Assembly (NCBI GenBank): GCA_039808585.1
Contig: JBDHTJ010000128.1
Span: 1-15,310, forward strand
DNA from: AWTP1-13 sp039808585
Lineage (GTDB): Bacteria > Pseudomonadota > Alphaproteobacteria > Rhizobiales > Hyphomicrobiaceae
Direction: 5' to 3'
DNA length: 15,310 nt
In this document: positions 6,943 to 11,770 of the stretch, in pieces
Layout: each line of letters begins with the position of its first letter
How positions within the stretch are numbered: the first letter of the stretch is position 1
Program-made: the position numbers and the translations under genes
The notes under the pieces: model-generated
Told to the model about the DNA's origin: nothing
Databases searched by the model: none
Seen by the model: only the letters and a program-made list of their open reading frames with translations

Positions 6943-7773
6943 ATGCAGATCGAACTTCCAGGGCCTGGGCCCCTTCTCCTCGTCGGTGCCGGCAACATGG
7001 GGTTCGCCCTGCTTTCGGGTTGGATCGCGCACGGGCTTCCGGCTTCCCGTGTGCTGGTGCAGGACCCTGCGCCGCCGCCGGCGGCCGCTGATTTCCTCAA
7101 GGCGCACGGCATCGTGGCGCGCGCCAAGATCGACAAGCTGGAGACGGCGCCGTCCGTCGTGCTGATGGCGGTGAAGCCGCAGATCATGGCGAATGTGCTT
7201 GCCCAGGTGGCGCCGCACGTCGGCCCTGGCACGGTGGTTCTCTCCATTGCGGCCGGCAAGACCATCGCCAGCTTCGAAAAAGCGCTGCCGGCAGGCGCTG
7301 CGGTGGTGCGCGCAATGCCGAACACGCCGGCTTCAGTGGGACGCGGCATAACGGTCGCGACGCCCAATCTGCACGTTTCGGCCGCCCAGCGAGAGGCGTG
7401 CAGCAAGCTTCTTGCGGCTGTCGGCGAGGTGGCGTGGGTGGACAAGGAAGGCGACCTCGACGCCGTGACGGGCGTGTCGGGCTCGGGGCCGGCCTATGTC
7501 TTCTATCTGGCCGAGTGCATGGCAGCGGCTGGCATTGCGCAGGGGCTGTCGCCCGAACTCGCCCATAAGCTCGCCCGCTGGACCGTTGCGGGCGCGGGCG
7601 AACTTCTGCACCGCTCGCCCCTGGGGGCCGACACCTTGCGACAGAACGTGACCTCGCCCAACGGCACCACGTATGCAGCGCTGCAGGTGCTGATGGCCAA
7701 TGACGGCATGGGGCCCCTGCTCGACAAGGCCATCGACGCCGCCACGCGGCGTTCGCGGGAGCTGGCGAGCTGA
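6943..7773 (+). CDS. proC: Pyrroline-5-carboxylate reductase
   Basis: Cytoplasmic NAD(P)H-dependent enzyme that reduces 1-pyrroline-5-carboxylate to proline, the last step of proline synthesis. The 276-residue product has the Rossmann motif LLVGAGNMG at 12-20, MAVKPQ at 75-80, SIAAGKTI at 101-108, RAMPNTPA at 123-130, the conserved VTGVSGSGPAYVF at 175-187, and the C-terminal ProC signature VTSPNGTTYAALQVL at 236-250. I start at ATG 6943; a GTG nine bases upstream (6934) would add three residues. Neither has a clear ribosome-binding site, so the choice is tentative. A strong terminator ends 22 bases before the gene. No glutamate kinase or proBA-type gene is adjacent. Confidence 0.96.
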   Translation: MQIELPGPGPLLLVGAGNMGFALLSGWIAHGLPASRVLVQDPAPPPAAADFLKAHGIVARAKIDKLETAPSVVLMAVKPQIMANVLAQVAPHVGPGTVVLSIAAGKTIASFEKALPAGAAVVRAMPNTPASVGRGITVATPNLHVSAAQREACSKLLAAVGEVAWVDKEGDLDAVTGVSGSGPAYVFYLAECMAAAGIAQGLSPELAHKLARWTVAGAGELLHRSPLGADTLRQNVTSPNGTTYAALQVLMANDGMGPLLDKAIDAATRRSRELAS

Positions 7774-7807
7774 CCACCGCCGCCCCCTGCGCCGACGTGG
7801 CCTGCAG

Positions 7808-7884
7808 CTAGTGTTCCGGCTCCGACATTTGCTACCCGTTTCGGAACGGTTGAGAGCAAATGTCGGAGCCATAAGGAACACTAG
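7808..7884. repeat. 77-bp long palindrome between proC and hisC
   Basis: Outer arms CTAGTGTTCC (7808-7817) and GGAACACTAG (7875-7884) are perfect complements. So are the inner arms GGCTCCGACATTTGCT (7818-7833) and AGCAAATGTCGGAGCC (7855-7870). The only interruption is a four-base bulge, ATAA. The loop itself contains a five-base-pair hairpin, CCGTT-TCGG-AACGG. With 26 paired bases and no T-run this looks like a dispersed palindromic intergenic element rather than a simple terminator. A genome search is needed to confirm that it is repeated. Confidence 0.7.
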
Positions 7885-7893
7885 GTCGTATAT

Positions 7894-7980
7894 GTTGCTC
7901 GTGCAGCTTTTGCACCTGACGCTTGGTTACGACGCCAACCGCGGGCGGGGACCAAGCATCAGGTGCGCTGCACTAGCGAC
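7894..7980. repeat. Second long imperfect palindrome upstream of hisC
   Basis: The core arms are 7912-7927 and 7951-7966, 16 bases with one mismatch, around a 23-base loop. The stem continues outward, after a TTTT bulge, with GTGCAGC (7901-7907) and GCTGCAC (7967-7973). Beyond one mismatch it extends to GTTGCT (7894-7899) and AGCGAC (7975-7980), with a U-G wobble. It begins ten bases after the first palindrome, with an unrelated sequence. Confidence 0.6.
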
Positions 7981-7998
7981 TGGCCAAGTCCCGCCCGA

Positions 7999-8021
7999 GC
8001 GCCTATTTTGGCGCGCTTTTT
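7999..8021 (+). terminator. Small terminator-like hairpin upstream of hisC
   Basis: GCGCC (7999-8003) pairs with GGCGC (8010-8014) around TATTTT, and TTTTT follows at 8017-8021. The five-base-pair stem is short, so termination would be weak. It may end proC transcripts, or serve in a leader, because hisC starts 53 bases later. Confidence 0.4.
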
Positions 8022-8024
8022 CCT

Positions 8025-8051
8025 GGCCCGCCTCGCAAACAAGTGCGGGCC
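8025..8051 (+). promoter_or_regulatory. Leader hairpin just before hisC
   Basis: GGCCCGC (8025-8031) pairs perfectly with GCGGGCC (8045-8051) around a 13-base loop. It follows the terminator-like hairpin directly and ends 11 bases before the hisC ribosome-binding site GAGAGA (8063-8068). It may influence hisC expression; no T-run follows. Confidence 0.35.
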
Positions 8052-8074
8052 GCATGCGCTTTGAGAGACATCCC

Positions 8075-9175
8075 ATGACCGCGAAAGCCCCCGTGCCGCA
8101 GCCCGGCATCCTCGAGATCGACCCCTACGTGCCGGGGGAAAGCACCACGCCCGGCGGCCTGAAGCCGATCAAGCTCTCCTCCAACGAGACGCCGCTCGGT
8201 CCCAGCCCGCTTGCCGTGGCAGCCTTCAAGGCCGAGGCCGATCATCTGGAGCGGTATCCGGACGGCGGGGCGACGGCGCTGCGCAAGGCGATTGCCGAGC
8301 GACACGGGCTGAACCCCGATCGCATCGTGTGTGGCGCGGGCTCGGACGAACTCATCAGCCTCGTCACGCATGCCTATGTGGGGCCCGGTGACGAGGTGGT
8401 CTACGCCGAGCACGGCTTCCTCATGTACAAGCTCGCCACGCTTGCCTGCGGCGGCACGCCGGTGCCGGTGAAGGAAAAGGCGCTGAAGGCCGACGTCGAC
8501 GCCATGATCAAGGCGGTGACGCCGCGCACGAAGATCGTTTTCCTCGCCAACCCGAACAATCCCACCGGCACCTATATCCCGCACGACGAAGTGCGCCGGC
8601 TGCACGCGGCTTTGCCGCCGAACGTGCTGTTCGTGATCGACGCGGCATATGCCGAATATGTGCGGCGCAACGACTATGAATCCGGCATCGAGCTGGTGTC
8701 ATCCTCCGAGAACACGGTGATGATGCGCACCTTCTCGAAGATCTACGGGCTTGCCGCGCTGCGGCTCGGCTGGGCCTATTGCCCCGCCGGCATCGCCGAC
8801 GTGATCAACCGCACGCGCGGGCCGTTCAACATAAACGCTCCGGCCATTGCGGCGGGTGTGGCCGCCCTTTCCGATCGCAACCACATCGAGACGGCGATCA
8901 CCCACAACGAGCGCTGGCTGCCGTGGGTGGAAGCGGAGCTGAAGAAAGCGGGCCTCGACGTGACACCGTCGGTGGGCAACTTCGTGCTCATCCACTTCCC
9001 CACCGAGAAAGGCCGCGATGCCGCCTCTGCCGACGCCTTCCTGAAGCAGCGCGGCATCATTCTGCGCCGGGTCGCCGCCTATGGCCTGGCGCAATGCCTG
9101 CGCATGACGATCGGCACGGAGGACGACAACCGCGCCGTGGTGGCTGCACTCGCAGAGTTCATGGGGCGGAAATGA
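8075..9175 (+). CDS. hisC: Histidinol-phosphate aminotransferase
   Basis: PLP-dependent class I/II aminotransferase of 366 residues that converts imidazole-acetol phosphate to histidinol phosphate. Many homologues also transaminate aromatic 2-oxo acids. Motifs: IKLSSNETPLGPSP at 32-45, RYPDGGATALRKAIA at 60-74, CGAGSDELI at 86-94, FLANPNNPTGTYI at 156-168, IDAAYAEY at 188-195 (Asp189 for the PLP ring nitrogen), and RTFSKIYGLAALRLGWA at 218-234 with the Schiff-base Lys222. I chose ATG 8075 because GAGAGA lies six bases before it; an in-frame ATG at 8054 would add seven residues. The stop overlaps the start of tyrC (ATGA). Linkage to prephenate dehydrogenase rather than to other his genes suggests a role in tyrosine/phenylalanine synthesis as well, an inference from context. 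Confidence 0.95.
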   Translation: MTAKAPVPQPGILEIDPYVPGESTTPGGLKPIKLSSNETPLGPSPLAVAAFKAEADHLERYPDGGATALRKAIAERHGLNPDRIVCGAGSDELISLVTHAYVGPGDEVVYAEHGFLMYKLATLACGGTPVPVKEKALKADVDAMIKAVTPRTKIVFLANPNNPTGTYIPHDEVRRLHAALPPNVLFVIDAAYAEYVRRNDYESGIELVSSSENTVMMRTFSKIYGLAALRLGWAYCPAGIADVINRTRGPFNINAPAIAAGVAALSDRNHIETAITHNERWLPWVEAELKKAGLDVTPSVGNFVLIHFPTEKGRDAASADAFLKQRGIILRRVAAYGLAQCLRMTIGTEDDNRAVVAALAEFMGRK

Positions 9176-10161
9176 CGGAGGGCCCGAAAGGGGCGCAGGC
9201 GCATTTCCAGCGCGTGGCGCTGATCGGCATCGGCCTGATCGGCTCATCGCTGTCGCATGCGATGCGGCGGGCAGGGCTTGCCCGCGAGATCGTGGGGCAT
9301 GCGCACAGCGCAGCGACGCGGGCTACGGCGCTGCGGCTGAAGCTCGTCGACAAGGTGTTCGATACGGCGGCCGCCGCAGTGGCGGGCGCCGACCTGGTGA
9401 TCCTGTGCACGCCGGTGGGCGTCTATGGCCGCATTGCGCAGGAGATCGGGCCGCACCTTGCGCAAGGTGCAATCCTCACGGATGTCGGCTCGGTGAAGGG
9501 CGCGGTGGTGAAGGACGTCGGGCCGTTCGTGCCGCCGGGCGTGCATTTCATCCCCGGCCATCCCATCGCGGGCACCGAACATTCGGGACCGGAATCGGGC
9601 TTTGCGGAGCTGTTCGACAATCGCTGGTGCATTCTCACGCCGGTGGAGGGCAGCGATGCAGGCGCGGTGCAGAAGCTCAGCGCCTTCTGGAGTGCCTGCG
9701 GCAGCAACGTCGAGATGATGGATGCGGCGCACCACGACATGGTGCTCGCGATCACGAGCCACTTGCCGCATTTGATCGCCTATTCCATCGTGAATACGGC
9801 GCGGCACCTCGAGCGTGTCACCGATACGGAAGTGATCAAGTTTTCCGCCGGCGGCTTCCGCGACTTCACGCGCATCGCGGCTTCCGACCCGATCATGTGG
9901 CGCGACGTGTTCCTCGCCAACAAAGAGGCGGCCTTGGAGATGCTGGGCCGCTTCAGCGAGGATCTGACGGTGCTGCAGCGGGCGATCCGCTTCGGCGACG
10001 GGGAGACGCTGCAGAAGCTGTTCGCGCAGGCGCGTGCCACGCGCAAGGGCATCATCGCGGCAGGACAAGATACGGCTGCACCCGACTTCGGTCGGCAGAA
10101 GAGCGGCAGCGGCACACCGGCCGGCGCCAGCACGACGGACATGCCGAAGCCCGCATCATGA
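9172..10161 (+). CDS. tyrC: Prephenate/arogenate (cyclohexadienyl) dehydrogenase
   Basis: NAD(P)-dependent oxidative decarboxylase in tyrosine synthesis, 329 residues. Motifs: Rossmann GIGLIGSSLSHAMRRAG at 19-35, VILCTPVGVYG at 76-86, LTDVGSVKGAVV at 102-113, HPIAGTEHSGPESG at 130-143 (conserved substrate-site region), MDAAHHDMVLAITSHLPHLIAY at 183-204 (split here as MDAAHHD and SHLPHL for the key residues), and GGFRDFTRIAASDPIMW in the helical C-terminal dimerisation domain. The last 30 or so residues are Ser/Gly/Thr-rich and look disordered. ATG 9172 overlaps the hisC stop as ATGA, and its own stop overlaps the next start in the same way, so the three genes are likely translated as one coupled unit. 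No ACT domain is visible, so allosteric tyrosine inhibition cannot be inferred. Prephenate and arogenate specificity cannot be separated by eye. Confidence 0.93.
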   Translation: MTEGPKGAQAHFQRVALIGIGLIGSSLSHAMRRAGLAREIVGHAHSAATRATALRLKLVDKVFDTAAAAVAGADLVILCTPVGVYGRIAQEIGPHLAQGAILTDVGSVKGAVVKDVGPFVPPGVHFIPGHPIAGTEHSGPESGFAELFDNRWCILTPVEGSDAGAVQKLSAFWSACGSNVEMMDAAHHDMVLAITSHLPHLIAYSIVNTARHLERVTDTEVIKFSAGGFRDFTRIAASDPIMWRDVFLANKEAALEMLGRFSEDLTVLQRAIRFGDGETLQKLFAQARATRKGIIAAGQDTAAPDFGRQKSGSGTPAGASTTDMPKPAS

Positions 10162-10835
10162 CGGGCCAGGCAGAGTGGATCTTCGGTTACGGCTCGCTGA
10201 TGTGGCGGCCCGGGTTTCGCTTCCGCGAGGCGCAACGGGCCAAGCTTGTGGGCTACAAGCGCTGCTTCTGCGTGTATTCCATCCATCACCGTGGCACCCG
10301 CGCGCGGCCGGGCCTCGTGCTGGGCCTCGATCGCGGCGGGGCATGCGAAGGCATGGCCTTCCGGGTTGCGCCGGAGGATGCACGGCCCATTCGCGACTAC
10401 CTCAAGGCGCGTGAGCAGGTGGAAGGCGTCTACCGCGAGGCGCACCTGCCCGTGGAGTTGACGGACGAGCGGCGGGAGGTGCCGGCGCTCGCCTTCATCG
10501 TGGAGCGTTCGCATATCAACTACGCGGGGCAACTGCCCATCGCGGCGCAGGCGCGCATCATCGCAAGCGCGCGCGGCATCTCCGGCGCCAACACGGACTA
10601 CCTGATCAACACGCTGGCTCATCTCGACGAGATGGGCATCCGCGAGAGGGAACTGGAGCGCATCCTGGCGCTGGTGGGACCATTCGCAGCGCGGCCGGGC
10701 CAGGGCGATGACGCGCATGCGCGGCCGTCGTCGCGGGCGATGCAGAAGGCGCTGGCACAGAAGGCGGCCCTGGTGACGCCGCGTCGGCAGAAGGAACCGG
10801 GCCGGCGCTTCCTCTACCGGCTGCAGGTGTCTTAG
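10158..10835 (+). CDS. ChaC-type gamma-glutamylcyclotransferase
   Basis: A 225-residue enzyme of the ChaC/GCG group, which cleaves glutathione (or other gamma-glutamyl compounds) to 5-oxoproline and the remaining peptide. The substrate-binding motif FGYGSLMW is at 9-16, the CVYSIHHRGTRARPGLVLGL region at 38-57, and the catalytic Glu is probably Glu86 in YLKARE, followed by GVY as in the family consensus. The C-terminal part is Ala/Arg-rich and less conserved. ATG 10158 overlaps the tyrC stop (ATGA), placing it third in the hisC-tyrC operon. A glutathione-degrading enzyme in an aromatic amino acid operon has no obvious pathway link; it may simply be co-expressed. The stop codon TAG runs into the left arm of the palindrome at 10834-10884. 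Confidence 0.9.
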   Translation: MTGQAEWIFGYGSLMWRPGFRFREAQRAKLVGYKRCFCVYSIHHRGTRARPGLVLGLDRGGACEGMAFRVAPEDARPIRDYLKAREQVEGVYREAHLPVELTDERREVPALAFIVERSHINYAGQLPIAAQARIIASARGISGANTDYLINTLAHLDEMGIRERELERILALVGPFAARPGQGDDAHARPSSRAMQKALAQKAALVTPRRQKEPGRRFLYRLQVS

Positions 10836-10884
10836 AGCATGTCCGATTTAGCTGGAATCGGAATTGGTAATTCGGACATGCTCT
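10834..10884. repeat. Palindromic element with GAGCATG ends, overlapping the upstream stop codon
   Basis: AGAGCATGTCCGA (10834-10846) and TCGGACATGCTCT (10872-10884) are perfect 13-base complements around a 25-base interior. The interior carries a second small hairpin, GAATT-GGT-AATTC (10861-10873), that competes with the outer stem. The left arm uses the last two bases of the TAG stop of the preceding gene. The GAGCATG...CATGCTC ends resemble the palindromic repeats scattered through many Rhizobiales genomes, by recall. It may also act as the 3' end of the hisC operon. Confidence 0.7.
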
Positions 10885-10890
10885 GATTGT

Positions 10891-10957
10891 TTGTTTGAGA
10901 GACTGATTCACGCTTTCGATGGACGCGAGAGCGCGTCCATCTCAACCGATCAGGCTC
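10891..10957. repeat. 67-bp tandem repeat, copy 1
   Basis: First of two direct repeats with a 67-base period; the copies differ at four positions. Inside, GATGGACGCG (10918-10927) and CGCGTCCATC (10932-10941) form a perfect ten-base-pair stem around AGAG. The outer segments AGAG-A-CTGAT and ATCAG-G-CTCT can also pair with one A/G mismatch, so the whole unit folds as a nested stem-loop. Confidence 0.75.
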
Positions 10958-11025
10958 TTGTTTGAGAGTCTGATTCACGATTTCGATGGACGCGCAAGCG
11001 CGTCCATCTCAACCGATCAGGCTCT
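10958..11025. repeat. 67-bp tandem repeat, copy 2
   Basis: Second copy, starting on the last base shared with copy 1. The inner stem is unchanged and its loop is CAAG instead of AGAG. In the outer stem the A/G mismatch of copy 1 becomes a T/G wobble, so pairing is kept. The copy ends 20 bases before the stop codon of the convergent small gene. The pair may be a palindromic extragenic repeat family and could end transcription from both sides. Confidence 0.75.
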
Positions 11026-11044
11026 CTGGCGCCTGCGACGAGGC

Positions 11045-11476
11045 TCAGCCGGGCCGGTCGAGGTTGCCGAGGGAGATGTCGAGCGCAAGTTTCATGCGCG
11101 CTTCCTCGTTGCCGGCGATGAAGGACACGTGCACCTCGTTTGCCCTGAGGTTCGCGCCATCCTGCCTGACGCGCGCAAGATTGAGGCTTGCCGCCTCGTT
11201 CTCGAGACGCAGGACAGCCTTCACGACGCGCCGGCCCTCTGCGTCGCGCGAGACGAGAAGTGCGATCGACGGCGGAAGCGGCGGACAATCGAAAAGAGTG
11301 TAGACGCTTGCCAGGTGCTGACGCCCCGACGAGCCGCGCCACAGGTGGATGCGGGATGGCAATGCGCCGCCAAGGCCCGGTGCGGAAGGAACAAGGGGCG
11401 CTGGTGCGCGGTCGACGCGCGTACGCGTACGCGTGCGGGCGAGGATGCCTTGGAGCGCCGTGATGCTCGCTGCCAT
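11045..11476 (-). CDS. Small uncharacterised protein downstream of nrdJ
   Basis: A 143-residue protein of unknown function. From residue 40 onward the sequence looks like a compact folded domain: PSRIHLWRGSSGRQHLASVY, a DCPPLPPSIALLVSRD segment, LRLENEAASLNLARVRQ at about 90-105, and ANEVHVSFIAGNEEAR at 112-127. I recall similar short proteins encoded near class II ribonucleotide reductase in Rhizobiales, but know no function. The N-terminal 35 residues are low complexity, with Arg-Thr repeats (RTRTRTR) encoded by a short CGCGTA-type repeat. ATG 11476 is chosen for length; its ribosome-binding site is weak, and the frame stays open upstream to 11701, so the start is uncertain. It is 284 bases downstream of nrdJ on the same strand and converges on the repeat cluster. 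Confidence 0.65.
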   Translation of the reverse strand: MAASITALQGILARTRTRTRVDRAPAPLVPSAPGLGGALPSRIHLWRGSSGRQHLASVYTLFDCPPLPPSIALLVSRDAEGRRVVKAVLRLENEAASLNLARVRQDGANLRANEVHVSFIAGNEEARMKLALDISLGNLDRPG

Positions 11477-11645
11477 ACGCTGAACTTTCGCTTTTGAGCA
11501 CAACCTGCCGCGATACGTGTGGCAGGGGGAGCGCGGATCTTTGCTGGTTGTCGGTGGTGGAAACGGGACCACTCGGGAAGCAATGCGCGTTCGGACTTTC
11601 AGTTCCGGGTCCAGCGCTTCGACCAGCAAAAAAGTCGATGGATCA

Positions 11646-11657
11646 GCGATTAATCGC
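11646..11657. promoter_or_regulatory. 12-bp perfect palindrome, operator-like
   Basis: GCGATTAATCGC reads the same on both strands and lies in the 284-base gap between nrdJ and the small gene, 170 bases before the small gene's start. The short AT-rich centre with GC flanks is a common shape for regulator sites. The evidence is only the symmetry. The rest of the gap shows no convincing gene or promoter. Confidence 0.22.
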
Positions 11658-11741
11658 GCAATTCGCAGAAATTGTGGCAGCGTATGGCGGAAGCAAGGCA
11701 AACACGCGATCGTGCATCGTCAGTGAGGTGACGAATTGCCC

Positions 11742-11770
11742 CTGCGGCAGAGCTGTCGCTTCAGCCGCAG
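11742..11770 (-). terminator. Hairpin spanning the nrdJ stop codon
   Basis: CTGCGGC (11742-11748) pairs with GCCGCAG (11764-11770) around a 15-base loop that contains the nrdJ stop codon (11761-11763). No T-run follows on the minus strand (GGGGCAATTCG). It could stabilise the message or end it weakly. Confidence 0.25.

Noticed and set aside
11414..11437. CGCGTA-type short repeat as a possible recombination or replication site
   Set aside because: It lies inside the coding frame of the small gene and simply encodes Arg-Thr repeats.
11477..11701. Upstream extension of the small gene to ATG 11701 (75 more residues)
   Set aside because: The added sequence is low in recognisable structure and would occupy the intergenic region holding a 12-bp palindrome. 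ATG 11476 is the simpler choice, though not certain.
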